Assembly: GCA_018823175.1 (NCBI GenBank)
Contig: JAHJIY010000040.1
Span: 111,232 to 175,231 of the forward strand
Length of the DNA stretch: 64,000 bases
Direction of reading: 5' to 3'
Source of the DNA: Pseudomonadota bacterium
GTDB lineage: Bacteria > Desulfobacterota > Desulfobulbia > Desulfobulbales > JAHJIY01
The notes below the pieces were generated by a model, which saw nothing but the letters and a program-made list of their open reading frames with translations, searched no databases and had not been told where the DNA came from. The translations under genes and the position numbers were made by a program. Shown piece by piece: positions 25,768 to 35,230 of the stretch (the stretch's first letter is position 1; every line of letters begins with the position of its first letter).

Positions 25768-26435
25768 TCTTCCGTCACGGGTTGATAATGAACAGGAATA
25801 ACCAACACAACCGGTGGCTTCTGCCCGTCATTCTGGAATGTAACCCTAACCGCCTGCGGCACGCCATTCATCTCTTCGGGTAACCAGGCGGCCAACCATT
25901 CAGTGGTCGACACCCTGTCCTTACGGGCCGCCATAAAATCGAATGAGATACTAGTATATTCGGACAGCAAGTCAAGATATACTGTTTGGTCAGTTTCGGC
26001 AAGTTCCGTAGAATCAAAGAGATTAATGTCTTTTTCAAAGAAAGCCAGCTTCTCCTTGCCTTCTCCCACCTCTGAAACCAGATAGCGCACATAAACAATA
26101 CCGCCCTCATGTTCAGGATAGAGTGAAATGTTGGAAAAAAAAGCCATGGACCGGTTGTCCCCCTCGAAAAAAAACCATTTACTATCTTTTTTCAACACCT
26201 CCGGCATAGTCAGGGAGGCAATCTGCTTTCTTACCAATTCAGGGACGATCCGCAACCGCTGCTGACTATCAACCAGTGATTCCCCTTTGTCCCAGGCCCT
26301 GACCCCGACCCGGAGCCCGCCGAAGATAACGGTAACAATCACCGACATAATGGCCAGGGAAATCAGGAGCTCCAAAAGAGTGAAGCCCTGCCGGCCAAAA
26401 AAAATTCGGCTGCCTTCAGGACGGATTATCTGCAT
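25764..26435 (-). CDS. gspJ: Type II secretion minor pseudopilin GspJ
   Basis: A 223-aa pseudopilin. The prepilin signal is FGRQGFTLLELLISLAIMSV: cleavage after Gly leaves Phe1 and Glu5 of the mature protein. Downstream are RVGVRAWDKGESLVDSQQRL and a beta-rich domain with YLDLLSEYTSISFDFMAARK, typical of GspJ. It is processed by the prepilin peptidase and joins GspI and GspK at the pseudopilus tip. Its start lies 20 bp inside gspI and its stop overlaps gspK by 4 bp. No prepilin peptidase (GspO) is present in the window. Confidence 0.9.
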   Translation of the reverse strand: MQIIRPEGSRIFFGRQGFTLLELLISLAIMSVIVTVIFGGLRVGVRAWDKGESLVDSQQRLRIVPELVRKQIASLTMPEVLKKDSKWFFFEGDNRSMAFFSNISLYPEHEGGIVYVRYLVSEVGEGKEKLAFFEKDINLFDSTELAETDQTVYLDLLSEYTSISFDFMAARKDRVSTTEWLAAWLPEEMNGVPQAVRVTFQNDGQKPPVVLVIPVHYQPVTEE

Positions 26436-26871
26436 CGATCACCGGTCCCAGCCGTAAGGTTGATAGGGTAAAATGCTTACGATGGCGTCCTTCCTGCCAA
26501 TTGACATCAACAGATACCGAATACAACATCAGTTTGGCCCGGCTGTTGTCGACATCATCGGCTCGATTCGGTTCAACCACCGCACTCCACCGGTAACCAT
26601 CGGCAAGTTCCCCTGCTTGCGTTTCCCCGACAACCAGATCAGCCAGCAGGATTTCCTCCATTTTTTCCCTGGCGTAAAATACCGCCCGCAGATAATTTTT
26701 CGACAGTTCACCGGAGCGTAAGCCGCCGGAAAAAAGTTGTAAAATAACGGTGATACTGATCGCCACGATCATCATGGCCACCAGAATTTCCATCAGGGTA
26801 AAACCCTTGCCATCCCGTAATTGCGCACAACGGGAAAATCCGGGTTGAGCTTTATCATCAATCGGTGACAT
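26416..26871 (-). CDS. gspI: Type II secretion minor pseudopilin GspI
   Basis: A 151-aa pseudopilin from ATG 26871 (MSPIDDKAQPGFSRCAQLRD). The frame is open back to 27120 but those extra residues lie over gspH and are not protein-like. The prepilin motif is GKGFTLMEILVAMMIVAISI, with Phe1 and Glu5. Then come NYLRAVFYAREKMEEILL and LMLYSVSVDVNWQEGRHRKH, a normal GspI beta domain. The start lies 14 bp within the end of gspH and the stop lies within gspJ, so H-I-J are translationally coupled. Confidence 0.88.
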   Translation of the reverse strand: MSPIDDKAQPGFSRCAQLRDGKGFTLMEILVAMMIVAISITVILQLFSGGLRSGELSKNYLRAVFYAREKMEEILLADLVVGETQAGELADGYRWSAVVEPNRADDVDNSRAKLMLYSVSVDVNWQEGRHRKHFTLSTLRLGPVIDADNPS

Positions 26872-27376
26872 CGACAATCCCTGTAATAAAATCGATCTGC
26901 AAACGATAGGGGCTCTTCCGCTTGCCTTGCAGCAAAATAACACCCCCGCTGCTGTTGCCGGCCGGATAAAAATAGAGCGGAAACTCCTGTTCGATGTTTT
27001 CGCCACTGGCGGATATCGCTTCCAGCAGACGAATTTTCTCCGGCAACTGATAGACCTTGCCCCCCGGATCGGCCGAGTCTGTTTTTTTTCTTTCAGCACT
27101 GACCTCACCAATCTGGTCAACAGCCAGCTCCAGGACCACCCGGTTTAAGGAGAGATCAAAGGTCACCACCCTGGTCTGCTGCTCTGAAACCGCCTGGTTT
27201 CTGGCATAGCGCAGGATGGTGGCAATTTTTTTCACCGCGCTTCTGGCCTGCATGCTGCTCAACGTCCCGCCGAATCTAGGCACAACCAGACCGGTGACCA
27301 ATCCGATCAGCAAGAGTACGATCATCACTTCCAGCAGGGTAAAACCGTTTTGCGGTCCAGACAGAGATTTTTCCAT
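26858..27376 (-). CDS. gspH: Type II secretion minor pseudopilin GspH
   Basis: A 172-aa pseudopilin with prepilin signal GPQNGFTLLEVMIVLLLIGL (Phe1, Glu5). It continues RSAVKKIATILRYARNQAVS and TRVVTFDLSLNRVVLEL, the GspH/FimT pattern, and ends with a beta strand pair (SSGGVILLQGKRKSPYRLQI). The length and the RYARNQAVSEQQ segment exclude GspG, which is shorter with a conserved GxDG/calcium loop and the YxxxN start. It lies 34 bp after gspF, where gspG would normally stand. Confidence 0.87.
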   Translation of the reverse strand: MEKSLSGPQNGFTLLEVMIVLLLIGLVTGLVVPRFGGTLSSMQARSAVKKIATILRYARNQAVSEQQTRVVTFDLSLNRVVLELAVDQIGEVSAERKKTDSADPGGKVYQLPEKIRLLEAISASGENIEQEFPLYFYPAGNSSGGVILLQGKRKSPYRLQIDFITGIVDVTD

Positions 27377-27410
27377 TATTTTACAAGAGTTTTCTCAGCA
27401 GAATGAAAAC

Positions 27411-28643
27411 TTAAAACGGCAAGTCATTGATGCTGAAGATTGCCATCAGCATGGTGATTACAATAAAACCGATCAGCAGACCCATGGCCAGAATCATAAC
27501 GGGCTCAAGCATGCCGATAAATTGTTTGATCAGATTACGGACAATCTTTTCGTAATTATCCGCCACCCGGAGAAGCATGGCGTCCAGGCGGCCGGTTTCC
27601 TCACCAACCATGATCATCTGGATAGCCAGCGCCGGAAAAACCCCGATATCCGCCAGCGGCCCGGCCAGCTTTTCACCCTCTTTTACTCGACGATGGACCT
27701 TCTCAAGGGCTTCGGCAATCACCCGGTTGGTCAAAATATTACGGACCAGGTCAAGGGCCTGCAGGATCGGCACACCACTATGAACCAGGGTGCCGAGGGT
27801 CCGACTGAAGCGGGCGACCTCGATCTTTCGGGTCAGATCCCCGACCATCGGCATCCGTAATTTCAGGCCGTCGAGGCGATAGCGGCCCTGCTCGCTCCGG
27901 GCATACTTTTTAAAGGCATAGATCCCGCCGGTAATCACGATTGCGATCAGCCACCACCATGCTTTCAACCCGGCGCTGAAGGAAAGCAGCAGTTGCGTGG
28001 CGAGCGGAATTGACTGCCCCATGTTCTCAAAAATCACCGAAAAACGGGGCAGAACGAAGGTCAGCAGCACAATGATCGAAACACCGCCAACCCCGGTGAG
28101 AAATGCGGGGTAAAGCATAGCGGAAGCGATGTATTCCTTTAGTTCCTGGGCCGTTTCCAGGAATATGGCCATTCTGGCCAGAACATCTTCCAGGACACCA
28201 CCAGCCTCACCGGCTTTTACCATACTGACATAAAAACGGCTGAAGACCTTGGGCTGTTTGGCCAGGGCATCGGACAGGTAATGACCTTTCTCCACGGAAT
28301 GGAGAATGTCGGTAATGATCGCCCGAAATGGCTTACTGCCACAGGCATCGACCAGGATAGTCAGAGAACGGTCCAGCGGCAGACCGGCGCTGAGCAGAGC
28401 GGCCAGATCCTGGGTAAAGAGCATGGTATCTTTTGGCGAAATACGGGAAGAAAGTAACGGCAGAGAAAATGAGAGCCCCGCCCCCTTGCCCCTACCGCTT
28501 TTTTTCTCGGCGACCCGAATCCTGATCGGGATATAGCCCATGGCATCAAGTTCATCCGCCACCGCCTGTTGGTCGACCGCTTCCAGGACACCTTTAATGA
28601 TTTTGCCGCCCTGATCGGTCGCGTTATAAGAGAAAGTAGCCAT
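27411..28643 (-). CDS. gspF: Type II secretion inner-membrane platform protein GspF
   Basis: A 410-aa polytopic protein with the duplicated T2SSF domain. The N-terminus FSYNATDQGGKIIKGVLEA is typical. The first domain includes FTQDLAALLSAGLPLDRSL and the second FSRTLGTLVHSGVPILQALD, each about 120 residues. Three membrane segments are visible (about 170-190, 223-243 and 375-400). It is the inner-membrane platform contacted by GspE and GspL. It starts 9 bp after gspE. Confidence 0.94.
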   Translation of the reverse strand: MATFSYNATDQGGKIIKGVLEAVDQQAVADELDAMGYIPIRIRVAEKKSGRGKGAGLSFSLPLLSSRISPKDTMLFTQDLAALLSAGLPLDRSLTILVDACGSKPFRAIITDILHSVEKGHYLSDALAKQPKVFSRFYVSMVKAGEAGGVLEDVLARMAIFLETAQELKEYIASAMLYPAFLTGVGGVSIIVLLTFVLPRFSVIFENMGQSIPLATQLLLSFSAGLKAWWWLIAIVITGGIYAFKKYARSEQGRYRLDGLKLRMPMVGDLTRKIEVARFSRTLGTLVHSGVPILQALDLVRNILTNRVIAEALEKVHRRVKEGEKLAGPLADIGVFPALAIQMIMVGEETGRLDAMLLRVADNYEKIVRNLIKQFIGMLEPVMILAMGLLIGFIVITMLMAIFSINDLPF

Positions 28644-28652
28644 TGCAGATCA

Positions 28653-30170
28653 TCAACTCGCCAGGGTTACCCGCAATACCTCGGAGACGGTTGTGCGCCC
28701 TTCCCGCACCATGCGCCAGCCGTCCTGAAGGAGAGTGACCATGCCTCGGGCCAGCGCGGTTTCCTTAATTTTCTCGGTGCTCGATTTGCGATCGATCTCC
28801 TTTCTGATCGCCTCATCCACCGGCAGATATTCAAAAATTGCGGTCCGGCCTTTATATCCGGTATGACGGCATTCTTCGCACCCGCTGCCGTGGTAGAAAG
28901 TCATGTCGGCGATTTCCTCGGCCGAAAACGGCATGGTCTTTAAAAGTTTAGGGTCCGGCTCGGTTGGTTCCTTGCAAAAGGGGCAGATCAACCGCACCAG
29001 CCTCTGGGCCAGAACGGCGAGCAGAGTGGAGCTGAGCAGATAATTTTCCACCCCCATTTCAAGCAGCCGGGTGATGGCGCCGGGTGCATCATTGGTGTGC
29101 AGGGTACTGAACAACAGGTGACCGGTCAGGGCCGACTGAATAGCGATCTCAGCGGTCTCCTTGTCACGGATTTCACCGATCAGAATAATATCGGGGTCCT
29201 GGCGAACAATAGAGCGCAGACCGCCGGCAAAGGTAAAACCAATTTTGGGATTGACCTGAATCTGATTGATCCCCGCCAGTTGATATTCTATGGGGTCCTC
29301 CATGGTCATTATTTTATAGGAGGGCAGATTGATTTTATCCAGAGTGGTATAAAGGGTGGAGGTCTTGCCGCTGCCGGTCGGACCGGTCACCAGAATCATG
29401 CCGTATGGCTGATGAATGACCTTATCGTATTCTTCCTGTAGTCGTTCGGGAAAACCGATCTGGGCCAGATCGAGAATCAGCGACTCACGATCAAGAATCC
29501 GCATGACCAGGCTCTCGCCGTGATGGGTCGGAATGGTCGAAACCCGAAAGTCTATCTCCCGACCGTCCACTTTAAGTTTAATCCGCCCATCCTGGGGACG
29601 GCGGCGTTCGGAGATATCAAGCTTGGCCATGATCTTGATCCGGGAAATGATCGCGGCCTGCAACCGGGAAGGAGGCGACTCAACTTCCCGGAGCAATCCG
29701 TCCAGCCGGTATCTAACCCGGAAGGTGTATTCAAATGGTTCAAAATGAATATCACTGGCCTTTTCTTCCACTGCCTGGCCGATGATCCGGTTGACCAGAC
29801 GGATGATCGGCGCTTCCTGGGCCAGATCACGGAGTCGACTTTCATTCTCTTCAACTTCCGTAACGATTTCGGAAATATCCCGATCAGCTTCCTCAATAAT
29901 ATTATCTATTGACTGGCTGTGGATTCCGTACAATCTTTCAATGGCTTCCAGAATATCCTCAGCCTGGCCGTAGACGGCCTGAACCTGGCAATGATAGGCC
30001 AGTTCAAGGCTTTCGATGGTGGTATGATCTCTGATATCGGCAATGGCGATCTCAAGGATACCCTCGCGCATGGACAGGGGAACAAACTTCGCCTGCCTCA
30101 TATATTTGAGTGAGAGGTTTTCCAGGACCAGAGGTTCCCGGGGATATCTATCGTATGGCAACTGGGTCAT
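28653..30170 (-). CDS. gspE: Type II secretion ATPase GspE
   Basis: A 505-aa secretion ATPase. The N-terminal T2SSE_N domain covers about residues 1-110. The core has ASDIHFEPFEYTFRVRYRLD, Walker A GPTGSGKTSTLYTTLDKI, Asp box TMEDPIEYQLAGINQIQVN, Walker B ILIGEIRDKETAEIAIQSAL and a His box LLFSTLHTNDAPGAITRLL. A tetracysteine zinc site is formed by CPFC (near 395) and CEEC (near 433), which is present in GspE. It powers pseudopilus assembly from the cytoplasm. First gene of the gsp operon, with about 130 bp before rfbB of the upstream unit. Confidence 0.95.
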   Translation of the reverse strand: MTQLPYDRYPREPLVLENLSLKYMRQAKFVPLSMREGILEIAIADIRDHTTIESLELAYHCQVQAVYGQAEDILEAIERLYGIHSQSIDNIIEEADRDISEIVTEVEENESRLRDLAQEAPIIRLVNRIIGQAVEEKASDIHFEPFEYTFRVRYRLDGLLREVESPPSRLQAAIISRIKIMAKLDISERRRPQDGRIKLKVDGREIDFRVSTIPTHHGESLVMRILDRESLILDLAQIGFPERLQEEYDKVIHQPYGMILVTGPTGSGKTSTLYTTLDKINLPSYKIMTMEDPIEYQLAGINQIQVNPKIGFTFAGGLRSIVRQDPDIILIGEIRDKETAEIAIQSALTGHLLFSTLHTNDAPGAITRLLEMGVENYLLSSTLLAVLAQRLVRLICPFCKEPTEPDPKLLKTMPFSAEEIADMTFYHGSGCEECRHTGYKGRTAIFEYLPVDEAIRKEIDRKSSTEKIKETALARGMVTLLQDGWRMVREGRTTVSEVLRVTLAS

Positions 30171-30302
30171 AAGGGTTTCTTTATTGCAAGATACATTCGT
30201 AATATTAAAGACATAATTATCAATCTACGCAAGACCTTTCTTAAATCCTGCCGGCCAATATTTCCCGGCCGCAAAATAAAAATTCATCAGCCGGGACTAT
30301 CT

Positions 30303-31376
30303 TCAGACATAATTCTGTGCAAGCCAATCTTGATAACTCCCATCCATCACCTGCCGCCACCATGATTCGTTTTGCAGATACCACTCAACCGTTTTGCGAA
30401 TGCCGGTTTCAAAAGTCTCCATTGGCTGATAACCCAACTCAGCCTTAATCCTGGTGGCATCAATGGCATACCGGCGGTCATGGCCGGGCCGATCCTTGAC
30501 ATGGGTCAGAAGGTTCAGATGGGGAGCGCCTTTAGGGTGATGCTGGTCCATCAACTCACAAACCAAAGTGACGATATCGATATTGGTCCACTCGTTATTG
30601 CCCCCGATATTATAGGTCTGGTCGACCTTGCCCTGATGAATGATCAGATCAATCCCGCGATTATGATCATCGACATAGAGCCAATCCCGAATCTGTTTGC
30701 CATCGCCATAGATCGGTAAGGGCTTGCCGTCAAGACAGTTAGCGATCACCAGGGGGATCAGCTTCTCCGGGAACTGATAAGAACCATAGTTATTCGAGCA
30801 GTTACTGATCGTGGTATTCAGACCATAGGTATGATGATAACTGCGCACGATATGATCCGAGGAGGCTTTACTGGCGGCATAAGGCGAATTGGGCAGATAC
30901 TGATTTTTTTCAGTAAAGGCTGCGGCATCCGGTTCCAAAGTGCCGTAGACCTCATCGGTTGAGACATGATGAAAACGATGGGGCCGCGCCCCCTGCTCAA
31001 GCCAGACCCGACGGGCCGCCTTGAGCATCGAATGGGTCCCTTCGATATTCGTCTTTATAAATGCGTCCGGGCCGAGGATTGAACGGTCGACATGGGATTC
31101 CGCCGCAAAATGGACAATGGTGTCGATCTGTTCGGCAGCCAGCAATTGTTCGACCAGGTCAGTATCCAGAATATCGCCATGGACAAAGCGAAACCGGGGA
31201 TTAGACTCAACGGCGGCAAGGCTGGCCCGGTTTCCGGCATAAGTGAGGGCATCGAGCACCACCACCCGCTGCTCGGGATACCTGGCAAGCCAGTAATGAA
31301 CAAAGTTGCTGCCGATAAATCCGGCCCCGCCGGTGACCAGGAGATTTTGCGTGGTATGATTCACTGCTCTTTCCAT
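30303..31376 (-). CDS. rfbB: dTDP-glucose 4,6-dehydratase
   Basis: A 357-aa extended SDR. NAD-binding GGAGFIGSNFVHYWL (about 15-29), ILDTDLVEQLLA, FAAESHVDRSI, then VSTDEVYGTLE (Thr, Asp, Glu of the catalytic set) and YAASKASSDH (Tyr and Lys) fit RmlB exactly. NCSNNYGSYQFPEKLIPLVI is also diagnostic. It converts dTDP-glucose to dTDP-4-keto-6-deoxyglucose. Its start overlaps the rfbD stop by 16 bp. This product feeds both L-rhamnose synthesis here and the Fuc3NAc/Qui3NAc branch at 7.6-9.6 kb. Confidence 0.96.
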   Translation of the reverse strand: MERAVNHTTQNLLVTGGAGFIGSNFVHYWLARYPEQRVVVLDALTYAGNRASLAAVESNPRFRFVHGDILDTDLVEQLLAAEQIDTIVHFAAESHVDRSILGPDAFIKTNIEGTHSMLKAARRVWLEQGARPHRFHHVSTDEVYGTLEPDAAAFTEKNQYLPNSPYAASKASSDHIVRSYHHTYGLNTTISNCSNNYGSYQFPEKLIPLVIANCLDGKPLPIYGDGKQIRDWLYVDDHNRGIDLIIHQGKVDQTYNIGGNNEWTNIDIVTLVCELMDQHHPKGAPHLNLLTHVKDRPGHDRRYAIDATRIKAELGYQPMETFETGIRKTVEWYLQNESWWRQVMDGSYQDWLAQNYV

Positions 31377-32245
31377 TTTTTTAAGACGATATCAAGTCCA
31401 ATCCGCCAATCGGGCTGCGAGATGCCCAGTTCCCGCGCGATCTTTTGACAATCCAATACCGAGTTTAAGGGACGTTGGGCCGGAGTCGGGTACTCGGCGG
31501 TGGTGATTGCCTCCACCCTTGGCCGCTGATCAAGCATTTCCAGTTTTACCGCCTGCTCAAAAATGACCTCGGCAAAACCTTGCCAGGTGGTGGTCGGTTG
31601 ACCGCTGTAATGATAGGTCCCCCAGGCGATCTTTTCCCCATTCCGCAGGCGGACAACAAGATCAAGCAGAGTGCCGGCAATCGCCCCGGCCCAGGTAGGC
31701 CCGCCGCGCTGATCCGCCACAATCCTTAAGAAATCACGCTCCCGGCCCAGACGGAGCATGGTCTTGACGAAATTATTACCGCTGGCGCCAAAGACCCAGG
31801 ATACCCGGAGAATAAAATGCTGCTCCAAAATAGAGGCAACGGCCTGATCACCCTCCCCTTTACTCTTGCCGTAGATACTTTGAGGAGAGCAAAGATCTGT
31901 TTCAAGATAAGCCCCTTCCTTGCGCCCGTCAAACAGGTAATCGGTGGAAATATGAAACAAGGGAATCTGGCGCTTGGCACAGGCCTCGGCCAGATAGGCC
32001 GCGCCATCCCGATTGATCGCATAGGCAAGTTCCGGTTCGGACTCGGCCTTATCGACCGCAGTATAGGCTGCGGCATTGATCACGATATCAGGCCGCTGGA
32101 CCTGAAAAAAACTGTTCACCGCCTGCGACCGGCTGATATCGAGCTCAGCCCGGCCCGCCGCCAAAATCTGCAATCCGAGTTCCTTGCCTTGCGCCACAAG
32201 TTCGGAACCAACCTGACCTGTAGCGCCGGTGACCAGGACTCTCAT
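31361..32245 (-). CDS. rfbD: dTDP-4-dehydrorhamnose reductase
   Basis: A 294-aa NAD(P)H-dependent reductase (RmlD). [20 protein letters not shown] is the nucleotide-binding N-terminus. VINAAAYTAVDKAESEPELA is the family signature, ISTDYLFDGRKEG follows, and YGKSKGEGDQ holds the catalytic Tyr and Lys. The Tyr is preceded by SPQSI in place of the more common PxNx. It catalyses the last step to dTDP-L-rhamnose. The start overlaps the rfbC stop by 4 bp, keeping the four rfb genes in one coupled set. Confidence 0.95.
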   Translation of the reverse strand: MRVLVTGATGQVGSELVAQGKELGLQILAAGRAELDISRSQAVNSFFQVQRPDIVINAAAYTAVDKAESEPELAYAINRDGAAYLAEACAKRQIPLFHISTDYLFDGRKEGAYLETDLCSPQSIYGKSKGEGDQAVASILEQHFILRVSWVFGASGNNFVKTMLRLGRERDFLRIVADQRGGPTWAGAIAGTLLDLVVRLRNGEKIAWGTYHYSGQPTTTWQGFAEVIFEQAVKLEMLDQRPRVEAITTAEYPTPAQRPLNSVLDCQKIARELGISQPDWRIGLDIVLKKWKEQ

Positions 32246-32808
32246 GATGGAGTTCCTGCATAATGAGGCAGCAGAGTAGACGGCTGGTCTTGCAGGGCAA
32301 TATTATTGCGATCCTTTTCAGAAAGCCGGACATCGGTAATCGGCCATTTGATACCAATCGCCGGATCGTTCCAGAGAATCCCCTGTTCCGATTGGGCATG
32401 ATAATAATCGGTACACTTGTAAATAAAGTCGGCAACCTCGGTGAGCACCACGAAACCGTGGGCAAATCCCGGCGGCACATACAACATCCGCATGCTCTCT
32501 TCATCCAGGGTAATGCCGTACCATTGACCGAAGGTCGGGGACCCGCTGCGCACATCAACCACCACATCAAAAACCGCGCCCCGCGCCACCCGCACCAACT
32601 TGCCCTGGGGCTGAGTCAACTGATAATGTAATCCCCGCAGGACCCCGCGACTGGAACGAGAATGGTTGTCCTGGACAAACCGCGCCCTGATCCCAAACTC
32701 ATGGAGAGTGTCCTCCCGGTAGGTTTCTAAAAAGAAACCACGGCTATCACCATGGAGCTTTGGCTCCAGGACAACTACTCCCGACAGTGGAGTTTCAACC
32801 GCCTTCAT
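32242..32808 (-). CDS. rfbC: dTDP-4-dehydrorhamnose 3,5-epimerase
   Basis: A 188-aa cupin enzyme (RmlC). [20 protein letters not shown] is the usual N-terminal block, [20 protein letters not shown] contains the catalytic His, and [18 protein letters not shown] and [15 protein letters not shown] are conserved strands with the second active-site His and the Tyr region. It epimerises C3 and C5 of dTDP-4-keto-6-deoxyglucose. It overlaps rfbA and rfbD by 4 bp each. Confidence 0.96.
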   Translation of the reverse strand: MKAVETPLSGVVVLEPKLHGDSRGFFLETYREDTLHEFGIRARFVQDNHSRSSRGVLRGLHYQLTQPQGKLVRVARGAVFDVVVDVRSGSPTFGQWYGITLDEESMRMLYVPPGFAHGFVVLTEVADFIYKCTDYYHAQSEQGILWNDPAIGIKWPITDVRLSEKDRNNIALQDQPSTLLPHYAGTPS

Positions 32809-33683
32809 AGTCGAATATCACCTTTCAAAAGATCCAGCAGATATTTGCCATAGCCATTCTTGGCCAGTGGTTTTGCCAACTTTTTGAGTTCACTGGCGGT
32901 AATGTATCCATTGCGATAAGCGATCTCTTCCGGACATGCGACCTTGAGACCTTGACGCTCTTCTATGACCTGCATGAAGTTGGAAGCCGAAAGTAACGAA
33001 TCATGGGTACCGGTATCCAGCCAGGCAAAACCGCGCCCCATAACCTCAACCGTCAACTCGCCCTGCTTAAGATAAATCTTGTTGATATCGGTGATCTCAA
33101 GCTCACCACGGGCCGAGGGCTTGATCTGCTTGGCATACTCCACGACACGATTATCATAAAAGTATAGTCCGGTGACCGCATAATTACTCTTGGGCTTTAA
33201 TGGCTTCTCGTCCAGATCAACCGCCCGGTCATTTTGATCAAAGGTCACCACCCCGTAACGCTCAGGGTCCCTGACATAATAGCCAAAGACCGTGGCCCCG
33301 CTCTCCTGCTCTGCCGCATGTTGCAGCATATGCTCCATCCCGTGGCCATAGAAAATATTATCGCCCAGGACCAGGGCGACAGAATCATCGCCGATAAACT
33401 GCTCACCGATAATAAAGGCCTGGGCTAGGCCGTCGGGTGAAGGTTGGACCGCATATTGAATCTCCAGGCCCCATTGCTGACCAGTACCAAGCAAGAGTTG
33501 AAAAGCCGCCTGATCCTGCGGAGTGGTAATGACCAGAATCTCCCGGATTTCGGCCAACATCAGGACCGACAAGGGATAATAGATCATCGGTTTATCGTAG
33601 ACCGGCATCAGCTGTTTACTGACCGAAAGGGTCAGGGGGTAAAGTCTTGTTCCGGAGCCACCGGCCAGAATAATTCCTTTCAT
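32805..33683 (-). CDS. rfbA: Glucose-1-phosphate thymidylyltransferase
   Basis: A 292-aa nucleotidyltransferase (RmlA). [20 protein letters not shown] is the nucleotide-binding signature with the catalytic Arg. [32 protein letters not shown] and [14 protein letters not shown] are typical. [20 protein letters not shown] is the sugar-binding region. It makes dTDP-glucose from dTTP and glucose 1-phosphate and is feedback-inhibited by dTDP-rhamnose in characterised enzymes. It is the first gene of the rfbACDB unit, with a promoter about 120 bp upstream. Confidence 0.96.
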   Translation of the reverse strand: MKGIILAGGSGTRLYPLTLSVSKQLMPVYDKPMIYYPLSVLMLAEIREILVITTPQDQAAFQLLLGTGQQWGLEIQYAVQPSPDGLAQAFIIGEQFIGDDSVALVLGDNIFYGHGMEHMLQHAAEQESGATVFGYYVRDPERYGVVTFDQNDRAVDLDEKPLKPKSNYAVTGLYFYDNRVVEYAKQIKPSARGELEITDINKIYLKQGELTVEVMGRGFAWLDTGTHDSLLSASNFMQVIEERQGLKVACPEEIAYRNGYITASELKKLAKPLAKNGYGKYLLDLLKGDIRL

Positions 33684-33800
33684 ATATAAAATACCTTTAT
33701 TCGGGCAGGTCCCGGCTCAACTACCGAACCAGACCGATGGATCCAAGTCGGGAGGGTGATCATCCTGCACCTTGTTCATTAAAATGAGAAAAATCAGAAC

Positions 33801-33829
33801 AATAAACCTTATCAGCCTAACGCCGTCAA
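33801..33829 (-). promoter_or_regulatory. Predicted sigma-70 promoter of rfbACDB
   Basis: On the minus strand TTGACG (33829-33824), a 17-nt spacer and TTTATT (33806-33801). It lies in the 224-bp gap between ugd and rfbA and points toward rfbA. The -10 box matches consensus at only four positions, so this is a candidate. Confidence 0.4.
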
Positions 33830-33907
33830 GTTTTTACCATGATAAGAACCGTCGTCCTGAAGCAAAACAATCCCGGTCAAGGGTCAAGCCATATTTAGGA
33901 AGATAAT

Positions 33908-35212
33908 CTACCGGCCAACCGAAAAATATTCAAAGCCGGCGTCTTTCATTTTGCCGGGCTCATAAACATTTCTTAAATCAATAAAGACAGGCTTGTTCAT
34001 TAACCCCTTAATCTTTTTCAGATCAAGGGCCCGATATTGATTCCACTCGGTCAGCAGGACCACCGCATCCGCGCCCTGACACGCTTCATAGGCATTATTA
34101 ACATACGACCAGCCCGGGTAAATCTGCGCCGCTTCCGCCATGGCCTGGGGATCATGAGCCTGAATCCTGGCGCCCTTCTCATGTAATGGCGGCAGAATCG
34201 ACAAGGCCGGCGCATCTCGCAAGTCATCAGTTTCCGGTTTGAAACTCAGACCGAGGACACCGATCGTCTTGCCGCTCACATCGCCGCCCAAAGCGTCTTT
34301 TATCTTCTTGGTCATTCGTGCTTTCTGGGCAGCATTCACCTCGACCGCCGCTTCAATCAGACGCGCCGCCGCCCCATGTTCCTGGGCGATCCGCAGCAGG
34401 GCCTTGGTATCTTTAGGAAAACATGAACCGCCATATCCCGGACCCGGATGAAGAAACTTGCTACCGATCCGGCCATCCAGACCGATGCCTCTGGCCAGGT
34501 CAACCACATCGGCCTCCACCGCCTCACAGATATTGGCCATTTCGTTAATAAAACTTATTTTCATGGCCAGAAAGGCATTGGCGGCATATTTAATCAGTTC
34601 AGCCGTTTCCGGCGAGGTAATGACAAAGGGGGTGGCCAGCAGATAGAGCGGATCATAAATCTCTTTCATGATTTCAATTGCCCGCTTAGAGTCCGAACCG
34701 ATTACAATCCGGTCCGGCCGCATGAAATCATTAATCGCCGCCCCTTCCCGCAAAAATTCAGGATTGGAGACCACATCAAAATTAGCGGCCGGATTCTCTT
34801 CTTTAATGATCCGGGTCACCTGTCGGGCCGTACCCACCGGCACCGTACTTTTATCAATCACGACCGTATAATCACTCAGATGAACCGCGATATCCCGGGC
34901 CGCCTGATAGATATAAGAAAGGTCCGCATAACCGTCCCCGCGTCGGTGGGAAGGAGTGCCGACCGCAATGAACACGGCCTGCGCTCCGGTCATCGCCTCA
35001 AGCAGATCAAAAGTGAAAGAAAGGCGTCCTTCCTTGATATTCTTGGCAACCAGAGTATCAAGTCCCGGTTCGTAAATCGGGATCTCCCCTTCTTTCAATC
35101 GTTTAATTTTGGCCGCATCCAGGTCCATACAGCAAACCTGATGACCAAATTCCGACAGACAGGCCCCGGTCACCAGACCGACATATCCGGTCCCGATCAT
35201 TGTAATATTCAT
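33908..35212 (-). CDS. ugd: UDP-glucose 6-dehydrogenase
   Basis: A 434-aa NAD-dependent dehydrogenase. MNITMIGTGYVGLVTGACLS is the Rossmann motif. VVSNPEFLREGAAINDFMRP and GPGYGGSCFPKDTKALLRI, with the catalytic Cys, are diagnostic of UDP-glucose dehydrogenase. VLGLSFKPETDDLRDAPAL marks the C-terminal nucleotide-binding domain. It oxidises UDP-Glc to UDP-GlcA. It is the last gene of the minus-strand manC-gmd-fcl-cysC-dehydrogenase-epimerase-ugd series and starts 18 bp after the epimerase, whose substrate it produces. Confidence 0.95.
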   Translation of the reverse strand: MNITMIGTGYVGLVTGACLSEFGHQVCCMDLDAAKIKRLKEGEIPIYEPGLDTLVAKNIKEGRLSFTFDLLEAMTGAQAVFIAVGTPSHRRGDGYADLSYIYQAARDIAVHLSDYTVVIDKSTVPVGTARQVTRIIKEENPAANFDVVSNPEFLREGAAINDFMRPDRIVIGSDSKRAIEIMKEIYDPLYLLATPFVITSPETAELIKYAANAFLAMKISFINEMANICEAVEADVVDLARGIGLDGRIGSKFLHPGPGYGGSCFPKDTKALLRIAQEHGAAARLIEAAVEVNAAQKARMTKKIKDALGGDVSGKTIGVLGLSFKPETDDLRDAPALSILPPLHEKGARIQAHDPQAMAEAAQIYPGWSYVNNAYEACQGADAVVLLTEWNQYRALDLKKIKGLMNKPVFIDLRNVYEPGKMKDAGFEYFSVGR

Positions 35213-35230
35213 AAATTCCTCAACAAAAAT

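Noticed and set aside
26872..27120. Long form of gspI
   Set aside because: The extension overlaps gspH in another frame and would put about 100 residues before the prepilin cleavage site.
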